Shown piece after piece: positions 42,233 through 49,919 of a DNA stretch of 62,837 nt. The translations under genes and the position numbers were made by a program. Below the pieces are notes generated by a model that searched no databases, was not told the DNA's origin, and worked only from the letters and a program-made list of their open reading frames with translations. Origin of the DNA: Neorhizobium huautlense (GTDB lineage Bacteria > Pseudomonadota > Alphaproteobacteria > Rhizobiales > Rhizobiaceae); assembly GCF_002968575.1 (NCBI RefSeq), contig NZ_PVBM01000028.1:1-62837 (forward strand). The letters are read 5' to 3'. The first letter of the stretch is position 1. Every line of letters begins with the position of its first letter.

Positions 42233-42960
42233 TAGACCGTCAGCCCGACCCCGACGGCTACCACGCACCAGCGCAAGACGGCTTGTGAGATACGCCGCGC
42301 CATCCAGACCCCGGCATAACCGCCCAGCGCGCCGGCGGGGATCATCACGAGCGCTTCGGGCCAGGCTATGACCCCGCCGCCGACGAAGACCACGATGGCG
42401 ACGGCGGCGATCAATACCGCCAGCATATTCTTCAGCGCGTTGAGATGATGATAGCTGCCGCCGGTCGTGATGCCGAGGACAGCCAGCATCATGATGCCCA
42501 TGCCGGCGCCGAAGAAACCGCCATAGATCGACGTCAGGAACTGGCCGATGATGCAGGCTGGCGAGTTGGCCGACCGTTCCGCCGATGCCTTCGGCTTCAG
42601 CCACGGACCGGCGGCAAAGACGGCCGTCGCGGCCGCGAGCAGCCAGGGCACAATCTCACGGAAAGATGGATTATCGAGCGACAGGAGCAGGAAGGAGCCG
42701 GCAAATGCGCCGACGACGGATATGATGGCGAGTATCAGGGCGCTGCGCCAGCGGTGAGATATCTCGTCCCAATAGGCGATGGTCGAGGTAATATAGCCTG
42801 GGAATTGAACGATCGAGGAGGTCGCATTGGCGGAAATCGGCGGCACCCCGGCAAGCGTCATGGCCCCGAAGGTCAGGAACGTACCGCCGCCGGCGATCGC
42901 ATTCACCGCGCCTGACAGAAAACCCGCCGCAGCGAGCAGTATGATCATTGTGATTGTCAT
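42214..42960 (-). CDS. TauE/SafE family permease
   Basis: This 248-residue membrane protein has about eight hydrophobic segments. The paired family motifs are AAGFLSGAVNAIAGGGTFLTF (N-terminal half) and IYGGFFGAGMGIMMLAVLGI (C-terminal half). It is a different subfamily from the copy at 21.9-22.6 kb. ATG 42960 has GAGGAAA upstream. The gene sits on the opposite strand between trmD and rplS, breaking the usual rpsP-rimM-trmD-rplS operon, and its 3' end overlaps trmD by 19 bp. The exported anion is unknown. Confidence 0.9.
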   Translation of the reverse strand: MTITMIILLAAAGFLSGAVNAIAGGGTFLTFGAMTLAGVPPISANATSSIVQFPGYITSTIAYWDEISHRWRSALILAIISVVGAFAGSFLLLSLDNPSFREIVPWLLAAATAVFAAGPWLKPKASAERSANSPACIIGQFLTSIYGGFFGAGMGIMMLAVLGITTGGSYHHLNALKNMLAVLIAAVAIVVFVGGGVIAWPEALVMIPAGALGGYAGVWMARRISQAVLRWCVVAVGVGLTVYYFATG

Positions 42961-43051
42961 TGATGTTTCCTCATCCCGTAGCCCCACATAACGGCAGAGG
43001 TGCCGGGCGGCAAGCAGGCGGCATTTCCGTCACAAAATCGCAATCAACGGG

Positions 43052-43080
43052 ATGACAAACGGGACTCTTTCGTGTATTGG
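43052..43080 (+). promoter_or_regulatory. Candidate promoter of rplS
   Basis: ATGACA (43052-43057) and TATTGG (43075-43080) are spaced by 17 bp. It predicts a leader of about 135 nt. An independent promoter is required because the TauE gene separates rplS from trmD. The -10 match is weak. Confidence 0.35.
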
Positions 43081-43222
43081 CGCAGCCGGAAATGGGAAAA
43101 CTCCCGTCGACCAGCAACAAAGAATGGCGAACCCGCTCTGCCTAATAGCAAATTCCGAGGCGTGACCAAGGAATATTTATCGAGCGCTCTGGCTGTTTCA
43201 GAAGAACCAAAGGTTTGAGACG

Positions 43223-43768
43223 ATGAACATCATTCAGCAGCTCGAGGCCGAACAGGCCGCCAAGATTGCAGCCAAGCGTACGCTTCCGGAATTTTCTCCG
43301 GGCGACACGGTCCGCGTCAACGTTCGCGTGACGGAAGGCAACCGTACCCGCGTACAGGCCTATGAAGGCGTTTGCATCGCCCGTTCCGGTGGCGGTCTGA
43401 ACGAAAGCTTCACGGTCCGCAAGATCTCCTACGGCGAAGGCGTCGAGCGTGTGTTCCCGGTTTACTCCCCGATGGTCGAGAGCGTCGAAGTCGTTCGTCG
43501 CGGTAAGGTCCGTCGTGCGAAGCTCTACTACCTCCGCGACCGCCGCGGCAAGTCGGCTCGTATCGTCGAGAACACCGGCACCCGCGCCCGCAAGCTGAAC
43601 GAAGCCGAGCGTCAGGCAGTCGCCGACGAGAAGGCACGTATCGAAGCCGAAAAGGTTGCAGCAGCCCAGGCTCTTGCCGCCGAAAAGGCGGCAGCGGATG
43701 CCGCCGAAGCAAAGGCAGCTGCAGAAGCCGCCGAAGCCGCAAAGGCTGCCGAAGCTTCGGCAGAATAA
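43223..43768 (+). CDS. rplS: 50S ribosomal protein L19
   Basis: This 181-residue protein is longer than the 115 residues of E. coli L19. Residues 1-125 form the L19 domain (FSPGDTVRVNVRVTEGNRTRVQAYEGVCIARSG; GVERVFPVYSPMVESVEVVRRGKVRRAKLYYLRDRRGKSARI). The last 50 or so residues are an Ala/Glu/Lys-rich, probably helical tail with repeated AAEKAAADAAEAKAAAEAAEAAK. Such tails are seen in other rhizobial L19 proteins and vary in length. A strong terminator follows. Confidence 0.98.
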   Translation: MNIIQQLEAEQAAKIAAKRTLPEFSPGDTVRVNVRVTEGNRTRVQAYEGVCIARSGGGLNESFTVRKISYGEGVERVFPVYSPMVESVEVVRRGKVRRAKLYYLRDRRGKSARIVENTGTRARKLNEAERQAVADEKARIEAEKVAAAQALAAEKAAADAAEAKAAAEAAEAAKAAEASAE

Positions 43769-43790
43769 GCTTTCTGCTCGTTGATTTCGA

Positions 43791-43814
43791 AAAGGCGGCC
43801 TCCGGGCCGCCTTT
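43791..43814 (+). terminator. Intrinsic terminator of rplS
   Basis: AAAGGCGGCC / GGCCGCCTTT makes a 10-bp stem with loop TCCG, then CTTGTT. It lies 22 nt past the rplS stop. The following 43815-44015 holds no supported gene. Confidence 0.88.
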
Positions 43815-44015
43815 CTTGTTGCTCGGTCGGCCTGTCAGGCGGTCGCCGCCTGTCTGGCCGCCATCATCCGCCCTACGATGATGACGAATACGCCGTCCAT
43901 GGCCCACCAGACGGTCGGGGAACATCACGCGGTATGTCACGGCCGGTTCAATCCTTGATCCACGGCACGAAATCAGCTCTTTCCTGAACCAGCAGACCTT
44001 CTCTAAAATATCGTT

Positions 44016-44087
44016 GCATTGGAGCGACATACGGGTCAGGGAGGATGTGACCGCTCCAGCCGCTTGCTAACGGCGGCCTTTTTATGA
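44016..44087 (+). ncRNA. Candidate structured small RNA or attenuator upstream of the amino-acid transporter
   Basis: A hairpin GGAGC (44021-44025) with GCTCC (44053-44057) stacks on GGTCA (44034-44038) with TGACC (44048-44052). It leaves an 8-nt 5' bulge and a purine loop GGGAGGATG. One base later comes a terminator GCCGC (44059-44063) / GCGGC (44073-44077) followed by CTTTTTA. A possible -10 TAAAAT (44004-44009) would place the start near 44016. The element ends about 36 nt before the binding-protein ATG. It could be a free sRNA of about 70 nt or a leader attenuator. I do not recognise the family. Confidence 0.5.
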
Positions 44088-44122
44088 GAGGGAATCAGAG
44101 CCACACAATCAGGAGTGCCACG

Positions 44123-44917
44123 ATGCTCTTACGCCGTACGCTTATTGCCGGTCTTGCCGTCCTCAGCCTCGCACCCGCAGCGGTTTCAGCCGGCCTGCCG
44201 GACCTCAAGGGACGCAAGGTGGTCGTGGTGACGGAAAATGCCTATCCGCCCCTGCAATTCGTGGATCCGAAGAGCGGCCAGGCGATCGGCTGGGAATATG
44301 ATGCGATGAACGAGATCGCAACGCGCCTGAACTTCAAGATCGAGTACCAGAACACGAGCTGGGACGCGATGATCCAAGCCGTATACGACGGGCAATACGA
44401 CATCGGCATGACCGGCATCACCATCAAGGATGACCGCAAGGAGAAAGTCGACTTTTCCGATCCCTACATGCGCTCGCAGCAACTCATGCTGGTGCGCGGC
44501 GACGAAGCGCGTTTTACCGATGCCAAGAGCTTTGCCGCTCTGGAAAAGGGGCTGATCGGCGCGCAACCGGGAACGAGCCCCTTCTACACAGCGGTGTATG
44601 AGATACTCGACGGCAACGAGCAAAACCCGCGGATCAAGCTTATGGAGACCTTCGGAGCGACGGTGCAGGCGCTGAAGACGGGCGACGTCGACCTGGTGCT
44701 GACGGACAGCACCGCCGGCGAAGGTTATGTGAAAGCTTCCGGCGGGACGCTGAAGATCATCGGCGAGCCGCTTGGCACCGAGGATTTCGGGTTCATCTTC
44801 AGGAAGGGATCCGACCTTGTCGCGCCAGTCAATGCGGCCATCGCAGCGCTCAAGGCCGACGGCACGCTCGACGCGCTGAACAAGAAATGGTTCCTCGACT
44901 ATAAGATGGGCGAGTAA
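44123..44917 (+). CDS. Polar amino-acid ABC transporter substrate-binding protein
   Basis: This 264-residue periplasmic binding protein of family 3 has a Sec signal peptide (RRTLIAGLAVLSLAPAAVSAG, cleavage near residue 23). The mature part shows VVVVTENAYPPLQFVDPKSGQAIGWEYDAMNEIATRL and DIGMTGITIKDDRKEKVDFSDPYM, the clear lysine/arginine/glutamine-type pattern (T-x-x-x-x-P-P-x-x-F, and D-x-x-x-x-G-x-T-x-T-x-x-R). The ligand cannot be fixed. AGGAG stands seven bases upstream of ATG 44123. The permease follows after 4 bp. Confidence 0.93.
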   Translation: MLLRRTLIAGLAVLSLAPAAVSAGLPDLKGRKVVVVTENAYPPLQFVDPKSGQAIGWEYDAMNEIATRLNFKIEYQNTSWDAMIQAVYDGQYDIGMTGITIKDDRKEKVDFSDPYMRSQQLMLVRGDEARFTDAKSFAALEKGLIGAQPGTSPFYTAVYEILDGNEQNPRIKLMETFGATVQALKTGDVDLVLTDSTAGEGYVKASGGTLKIIGEPLGTEDFGFIFRKGSDLVAPVNAAIAALKADGTLDALNKKWFLDYKMGE

Positions 44918-44921
44918 CGGC

Positions 44922-45740
44922 ATGGCGCCACCGCGCCGGAAAACTGCCGCACCTGAGGATTTTCCCTGGTGGTTTGTTGTCTTCGGGGCCCTCTGCGTCG
45001 CGCTTGCGGTCGTGATCGCCGTCAATGACCTATACACTCAGGTATTCGGTATCGTCATCAAGGGCATTGGCATCACGGTCGGCGTGACGCTCTGTGCCTT
45101 TGCGCTGGCAACGATGCTCGGTCTGGCGATCGCCCTCGCGGGGCTTTCGAACAGCGTTATCCTGCGGCAGGCAGCCCGCTTCTATGTGGAGCTGATCCGC
45201 GGCATCCCCATCCTCGTCCTGTTGTTCTATATCGCGTTTGTCGGCGCGCCTGCCTTCGTAGCACTCTACAATTGGCTGCTGACGCCGCTCATCGCGCGAG
45301 GCTTTGCCGAAGAACTGCTCGTGCGCGATGTCTCGCTGCTCTGGCGGGCGGTGATAGCGCTGATGATCGGCTATGCGGCCTTCATCGCAGAAATCTTTCG
45401 CGCCGGCTTCCAGTCGGTTAACGAAGGACAGATCGAGGCGGCAAAAACGCTCGGCTTCACCCGCTTCCAACGCTTCCGGCTGATCGTCTTTCCGCAGGCG
45501 ATGCGGGTGATCTTTCCGCCGCTTTCCAACGATTTCGTCTCGATGGTGAAGGACTCCTCGCTCGTCTCGGTGCTGGGTGTCGCCGATATCACCCAGATGG
45601 CGAAGATCTATGCCGCGGGCTCCTTCCGCTTCTTCGAGACCTATTCGATCGTCACCTATATCTACCTGCTGCTGACGATTGGCCTATCGCTGACGCTGCG
45701 AGGCATCGAAAGCCGGCTGCGCAAGCGCACGGAGCGGTGA
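44922..45740 (+). CDS. Polar amino-acid ABC transporter permease
   Basis: This 272-residue permease of the HisMQ family has a leading helix (FVVFGALCVALAVVIAVN) and four or five more. The family signatures are YVELIRGIPILVLLFYIAF and the cytoplasmic EAA loop EGQIEAAKTLGFTRFQRFRLIVFPQAMRVIFPP. It is the only permease of the operon, so it probably forms a homodimer. No ATPase gene follows: ppk2 is convergent, 29 bp away. The ATPase must be shared with or encoded in another locus. Confidence 0.93.
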   Translation: MAPPRRKTAAPEDFPWWFVVFGALCVALAVVIAVNDLYTQVFGIVIKGIGITVGVTLCAFALATMLGLAIALAGLSNSVILRQAARFYVELIRGIPILVLLFYIAFVGAPAFVALYNWLLTPLIARGFAEELLVRDVSLLWRAVIALMIGYAAFIAEIFRAGFQSVNEGQIEAAKTLGFTRFQRFRLIVFPQAMRVIFPPLSNDFVSMVKDSSLVSVLGVADITQMAKIYAAGSFRFFETYSIVTYIYLLLTIGLSLTLRGIESRLRKRTER

Positions 45741-45769
45741 AGGAAGCCATCCCCGCCCGTCGGCATGGA

Positions 45770-46684
45770 TCAGTAGACCTCCGGTACATACATTTCCGGC
45801 GGCACCGGATGGCGGATGTAATCCGCGTTGCGGATGCGGCCGGGAAGCTCGATCGACTCCTTCGGAACCGTGTCGTAGGGAACCTGCGAAAGAAGATGCG
45901 CGATCATGTTGAGCCGCGCTCTTTTCTTGTCGACCGCCTGCACCACCCACCACGGCGCCTCCGCGATGTGAGTGCGGTCTAGCATTTCCTCCTTGGCCTT
46001 GGTGTATTCCTCCCAGTGAACCCGGCTTTCGAGATCCATTGGCGAGAGCTTCCATTGTTTCAGTGGATCGTGGATACGCATCTTGAAGCGGAATTCCTGC
46101 TCCTCGTCGGTGATCGAGAACCAGTATTTGACGAGGATGATGCCGGAGCGAACGAGCATCCGCTCGAATTCCGGCACCGAGCGGAAAAATTCCTCCAGTT
46201 CGTCAGGCGTGCAGAATCCCATGACGCGCTCGACGCCGGCGCGGTTGTACCAGGAGCGGTCGAACAGTACCATTTCGCCGGCTGTCGGCAGATGGGGCAC
46301 ATAGCGCTGGAAATACCACTGATGCCGTTCACGCTCTGTGGGTGCCGGAAGCGCCACGACGCGGCAGACACGCGGATTGAGGCGCTGGGTGACGCGCTTG
46401 ATCGCGCCCCCCTTGCCGGCCGAATCGCGGCCCTCGAACAGCACCACCATCTTCAGCTTCTTGTACTGCACCCAGTCCTGCAGCCGGACGAGTTCATGTT
46501 GCAGCCGAAAGAGTTCGCGGAAATAGCTCCTCCGGTCGATCGTCGGCTCCGGAGGCTCCGACATGCCCTCGGCGATCAGGTCGTCCAGCCGGTCCTCTTC
46601 CATCTGCATTTCCAGCTCTTCGTCGAAGCTGTCGGCAATCTCGTCCTTGATGCGGCTGAGCTGGTCTTCCATGGGTTCGGACAT
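45770..46684 (-). CDS. ppk2: Polyphosphate kinase 2 (class I)
   Basis: This 304-residue kinase transfers phosphate between polyphosphate and nucleoside diphosphates. Walker A is LFEGRDSAGKGG (residues 82-93) and the lid motif is PTERERHQWYFQRYVPHLP. Walker B is VLFDRSWYNRAGVERVMGFC, and the family C-terminus has DDHNRARLN-like KKRARLNMIAHLL. The N-terminus carries an acidic extension of about 45 residues. ATG 46684 with GGAGAG upstream was preferred over a non-ATG start 12 codons earlier. Similar S. meliloti enzymes favour nucleoside-diphosphate phosphorylation; specificity here is inferred. Confidence 0.94.
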   Translation of the reverse strand: MSEPMEDQLSRIKDEIADSFDEELEMQMEEDRLDDLIAEGMSEPPEPTIDRRSYFRELFRLQHELVRLQDWVQYKKLKMVVLFEGRDSAGKGGAIKRVTQRLNPRVCRVVALPAPTERERHQWYFQRYVPHLPTAGEMVLFDRSWYNRAGVERVMGFCTPDELEEFFRSVPEFERMLVRSGIILVKYWFSITDEEQEFRFKMRIHDPLKQWKLSPMDLESRVHWEEYTKAKEEMLDRTHIAEAPWWVVQAVDKKRARLNMIAHLLSQVPYDTVPKESIELPGRIRNADYIRHPVPPEMYVPEVY

Positions 46685-47002
46685 TTGAGATCTCTCCGTT
46701 TCTGGCCTCAGATCAACCACGTTTCCGCGAAGACTTTATGACAGTGATGCGACAGGTTTCCGACGATGCAATTCCGTTGCCGATTTCATCGAAAACTGGT
46801 ATTGCAGCAGCCATGGGATCGAAATTCGGATGCCTCGCGAACCAGTTTATCGTGCTGCAGGACCACAAGCGTCTGCCGGCACGGTTCTTCGCACGCGTAT
46901 CCGGCGCTCTGAACAGCCGACTTAGCTGACCGATCCATCGCACCGGCAGCGACAAAGCCGTACTATATCTCCCTGTTTCAAAATACCCGATGGATGGCAG
47001 CC
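46685..47002. other. 318-bp divergent intergenic region, ppk2 / leuC
   Basis: No convincing gene. A 63-codon plus-strand frame (46738-46929) exists but has a poor ribosome site and no recognisable protein character. An AT-rich TACTATATC near 46961 is a possible leuC -10 without a good -35. No leucine-codon-rich leader peptide is evident. Confidence 0.4.
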
Positions 47003-48412
47003 ATGAGCGCACCCCGTACCCTTTATGACAAGATCTGGGACGACCACGTCGTTTCGCAGGACGAGAATGGCACCTGTCTTCTCTATATCGACCGTCACCT
47101 CGTACACGAAGTGACGAGCCCGCAGGCCTTCGAAGGCCTGAGGATCGCCGGCCGCAAGGTTCGCGCCCCGGAAAAGACGCTCGCTGTTGTCGACCACAAC
47201 GTGCCGACTACCGCCGACCGCCACGAAGGCATCAAGAACGAAGAAAGCCGCATTCAAGTTGAAGCGCTTGCACAGAATGCCAAGGATTTCGGCGTCGAAT
47301 ATTATTCCGAGAAGGACGTCCGCCAGGGCATCGTTCACATCGTCGGGCCTGAACAGGGCTTCACCCTTCCCGGCATGACGATCGTTTGCGGCGACAGCCA
47401 CACGTCGACGCACGGCGCTTTCGGTGCGCTGGCGCATGGCATCGGCACGTCCGAAGTCGAGCACGTGCTGGCCACTCAGACGCTGGTGCAGAAGAAGGCG
47501 AAGAACATGCTGGTACGGGTCGACGGCCAGCTGCCTCCGGGCGTCACCGCCAAGGATATCATCCTCGCCATCATCGGCGAGATCGGCACCGCCGGCGGCA
47601 CCGGCCACGTCATCGAATTTGCCGGCGAAGCCATCCGCTCGCTCTCCATGGAAGGCCGCATGACCGTCTGCAACATGACGATCGAAGGCGGCGCTCGTGC
47701 CGGCCTGATCGCGCCGGATGAAAAGACCTTCGAGTATATCAAGAACAAGCCGCGCGCCCCGAAGGGCAAGGCCTGGGACATGGCGCTCGATTACTGGAAG
47801 ACGCTGCAGACCGACGAAGGCGCGCATTTCGACAAGGTGGTCGTGCTCGACGCCGCCAACCTGCCGCCGATCGTCTCCTGGGGCTCGTCGCCGGAAGACG
47901 TGATCTCGGTTGAGGGTTCCGTTCCGAACCCGGACGATATCCAGGATGAAACCAAGCGCACTTCCAAATGGCGCGCTCTGGACTATATGGGTCTGAAGCC
48001 GGGCACCAAGATCACTGACATCGCCGTCGATCGCGTCTTCATCGGCTCCTGCACCAACGGCCGCATCGAAGACCTGCGCGCCGCCGCCAAGGTTGTCGAA
48101 GGCCGCCAAGTCGCTCCCACCGTATCGGCGATGGTCGTTCCGGGCTCCGGAATCGTCAAGGAACAGGCGGAAGCCGAAGGCCTCGACAAGATCTTCAAGG
48201 ATGCCGGTTTCGAATGGCGCGAACCGGGCTGCTCGATGTGCCTTGCAATGAACGACGACCGCCTGAAGCCGGGCGAGCGTTGCGCCTCCACCTCGAACCG
48301 CAATTTCGAGGGTCGCCAGGGCTACAAGGGTCGGACCCACCTCGTCTCGCCTGCCATGGCCGCCGCAGCGGCGATCGCCGGCCACTTCGTCGACATCCGC
48401 GAGTGGAAGTAG
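47003..48412 (+). CDS. leuC: 3-isopropylmalate dehydratase large subunit
   Basis: This subunit of isopropylmalate isomerase (with LeuD) works in leucine synthesis. It has 469 residues. The [4Fe-4S] ligands are Cys350 (IGSCTNGR), Cys410 and Cys413 (EPGCSMCLAMN). The active-site GDSHTSTHGAFGALAHGIGTSEVEHVLATQTL is intact. ATG 47003 gives the standard rhizobial length; ATG 46994 is three codons earlier. leuD is not adjacent, as is usual in this group. A strong terminator follows. Confidence 0.97.
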   Translation: MSAPRTLYDKIWDDHVVSQDENGTCLLYIDRHLVHEVTSPQAFEGLRIAGRKVRAPEKTLAVVDHNVPTTADRHEGIKNEESRIQVEALAQNAKDFGVEYYSEKDVRQGIVHIVGPEQGFTLPGMTIVCGDSHTSTHGAFGALAHGIGTSEVEHVLATQTLVQKKAKNMLVRVDGQLPPGVTAKDIILAIIGEIGTAGGTGHVIEFAGEAIRSLSMEGRMTVCNMTIEGGARAGLIAPDEKTFEYIKNKPRAPKGKAWDMALDYWKTLQTDEGAHFDKVVVLDAANLPPIVSWGSSPEDVISVEGSVPNPDDIQDETKRTSKWRALDYMGLKPGTKITDIAVDRVFIGSCTNGRIEDLRAAAKVVEGRQVAPTVSAMVVPGSGIVKEQAEAEGLDKIFKDAGFEWREPGCSMCLAMNDDRLKPGERCASTSNRNFEGRQGYKGRTHLVSPAMAAAAAIAGHFVDIREWK

Positions 48413-48440
48413 TCCGTCCATCCGACGTCAACAGGATCAA

Positions 48441-48470
48441 TGCCGCCCTGCCCAGGGCGGCATTTTCTTT
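48441..48470 (+). terminator. Intrinsic terminator of leuC
   Basis: A 9-bp perfect stem TGCCGCCCT / AGGGCGGCA with loop GCCC is followed by TTTTCTTT. It begins 28 nt after the stop. Confidence 0.92.
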
Positions 48471-48531
48471 TATGGCCGGCGAAGAAACACCGATATGATC
48501 CTTGGCGGAACGACAATATCCGGAGCCCGAG

Positions 48532-49083
48532 GTGGAATCTGCCCCATCAGAAAGCGAACTTGGCAGGGATGCGCGCAGACTGCTTTTGCTGCGGCATGCC
48601 AAATCCGCCTGGCCGGACGAGGTCGCGGATCACGAAAGACCGCTGGCCAAGAGAGGTCGGAAAGCTGCTCCGCTCATCGGCCGGTTCATGGTACAGGAGG
48701 GGCTCATTCCCGGTCTAGCGCTGGTCTCCGATGCGCAGCGGACACGGGAAACTTGGGCTTTGGTCAGAAACGAAATCCTCCGCCCGCTGATCTGTCACGA
48801 TTGTCCCGCAATTTATGAGGCCTCGGCGGCTGCAATTCTTGCGGAAGTGAGACGGATCGAGCCCGAGTTTCGCACCGTGCTGATCGTGGGACACAATCCG
48901 GGACTGCAGGATCTCGCGCTGATGCTGGCGGGCAGCGGCCGGCCAGAGGCTATGAAGGCAATCGCCGATAGATATCCAACCGGTGCTCTCGCCGTCCTCG
49001 ATTTCGCTCTACCGACCTGGCAAAGTATTTCGCCCGGATCCGGCACCCTGAAGCGGTTCGTTAAGCCACGCTCACTCAAATAA
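48532..49083 (+). CDS. SixA-like histidine phosphatase
   Basis: This 183-residue phosphatase of the histidine phosphatase superfamily carries LLLLRHAKSAWPD (the R-H-A/G motif with catalytic His), then SDAQRTRETW and VGHNPGLQDLALMLAG with the second His. It resembles SixA, which removes phosphate from His in phosphorelays such as PTS-Ntr. The protein target is unknown. The GTG at 48532 has GGAG six bases upstream; a TTG at 48502 lacks a site. Confidence 0.86.
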   Translation: MESAPSESELGRDARRLLLLRHAKSAWPDEVADHERPLAKRGRKAAPLIGRFMVQEGLIPGLALVSDAQRTRETWALVRNEILRPLICHDCPAIYEASAAAILAEVRRIEPEFRTVLIVGHNPGLQDLALMLAGSGRPEAMKAIADRYPTGALAVLDFALPTWQSISPGSGTLKRFVKPRSLK

Positions 49084-49134
49084 GTCGTCAAGCACCACCG
49101 CAATGATGACCTCCGGCCATTGCCAGCAGGAGGT

Positions 49135-49683
49135 TCAGAGAACTCGCACGACCGTGCCCTTTCTCATAAAGCGGATAAGGCGCTTCATATCGGCAAGGCC
49201 CACGGCGATGCAGCCGGCAGTCGGCTGGTAGCCGGGCTTGATCAAATGAAAGAAGATCGCAGAACCGCGATAGCGGCGCCTCGACGTTATGTTCCAGTCG
49301 AGCACCAGACAGATGTCGTACAGCCCGTCCGCGCGCATCATCTCCTCATGGCTGGGGCGGAAGGGCGCTTTAACGAGGCTGTTATAGGCCGGATGGTCCG
49401 GCTGATCGCACCACAGCATGTCGCTGCGGATATGCCGCATGGGCAGGGCGGTCGGCGGCAGGCGCACCCTCTCGCCACGCGCGAACCCATAAAGGACGCG
49501 CATCGACGTGATCGGCGTTGCGCCGTCACCTTCCCGCTTGAATGCCGTCGTGCCGGAGCGCCCGATTGCGGCCTGAACGGTGACGCCTCCCATGGAAACG
49601 ATGGCGCGCCTTCGATCCCGCGGCGCGGTTCTGACGGTGATATTGTTCGGGTTCAAGCACGCTCTTTCGCGAAAACGGTGCAT
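49135..49683 (-). CDS. L,D-transpeptidase catalytic-domain (YkuD) protein
   Basis: This 182-residue protein has the YkuD active-site pattern: FFHLIKPGYQPTAGCIAV, with the His and the nucleophilic Cys in H-(x)n-T-x-G-C. The core RAIVSMGGVTVQAAIGRSGTTAFKREGDGATPITSMRVLYG is typical of a rhizobial subfamily. Related enzymes form 3-3 cross-links in peptidoglycan or attach proteins to it. No clear signal peptide is seen in the chosen start (ATG 49683), which is puzzling for a periplasmic enzyme. A GTG three codons upstream does not add one. A cytoplasmic or unconventionally exported form is possible. Confidence 0.85.
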   Translation of the reverse strand: MHRFRERACLNPNNITVRTAPRDRRRAIVSMGGVTVQAAIGRSGTTAFKREGDGATPITSMRVLYGFARGERVRLPPTALPMRHIRSDMLWCDQPDHPAYNSLVKAPFRPSHEEMMRADGLYDICLVLDWNITSRRRYRGSAIFFHLIKPGYQPTAGCIAVGLADMKRLIRFMRKGTVVRVL

Positions 49684-49792
49684 TTCTCTCACAAGGTTTT
49701 GCTTTGAATATGATTTCGTTTGAATTCATAGCACCTTGGAGCACCACGCGTCGCTATGGACGCGCAAGGGAGGCTCTTACATATTGGACCTG

Positions 49793-49838
49793 AGCATCAT
49801 ACTTGCCGAAAATCGATTTCGATTTTGGGGTCGATGCT
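49793..49838. repeat. Palindromic element upstream of the cenR-like gene
   Basis: Outer arms AGCATC / GATGCT enclose an inner perfect inverted repeat AAAATCG-ATTT-CGATTTT. It resembles the short palindromes that recur in rhizobial intergenic DNA, as a degenerate copy. It lies about 80 bp upstream of the regulator ATG and could fold in its mRNA. Confidence 0.45.
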
Positions 49839-49919
49839 GTAGGGATTAGATCGAAGATCCCGATCGCCTGCCGCTGCCGGAAAGCAGGACGGGCGAGCGG
49901 AGAGATGAAAGGCTTGAGA

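Noticed and set aside
43000..43218. 72-codon frame ending just before rplS
   Set aside because: No ribosome site, basic low-complexity product, and it overlaps the likely rplS promoter and leader.
43862..44096. Minus-strand fragments such as PDPYVAPMQRYFREGLLVQERADFVPWIKD and VWWAMDGVFVIIVGRMMAARQAATA
   Set aside because: They look protein-like but are short (under 50 codons), in different frames, lack starts with ribosome sites, and one lies opposite the candidate RNA with its terminator. A decayed gene is possible but not supported.
46738..46929. 63-codon frame between ppk2 and leuC as a possible leader peptide or small gene
   Set aside because: No leucine run, weak ribosome site and no family resemblance; kept only as part of the intergenic description.
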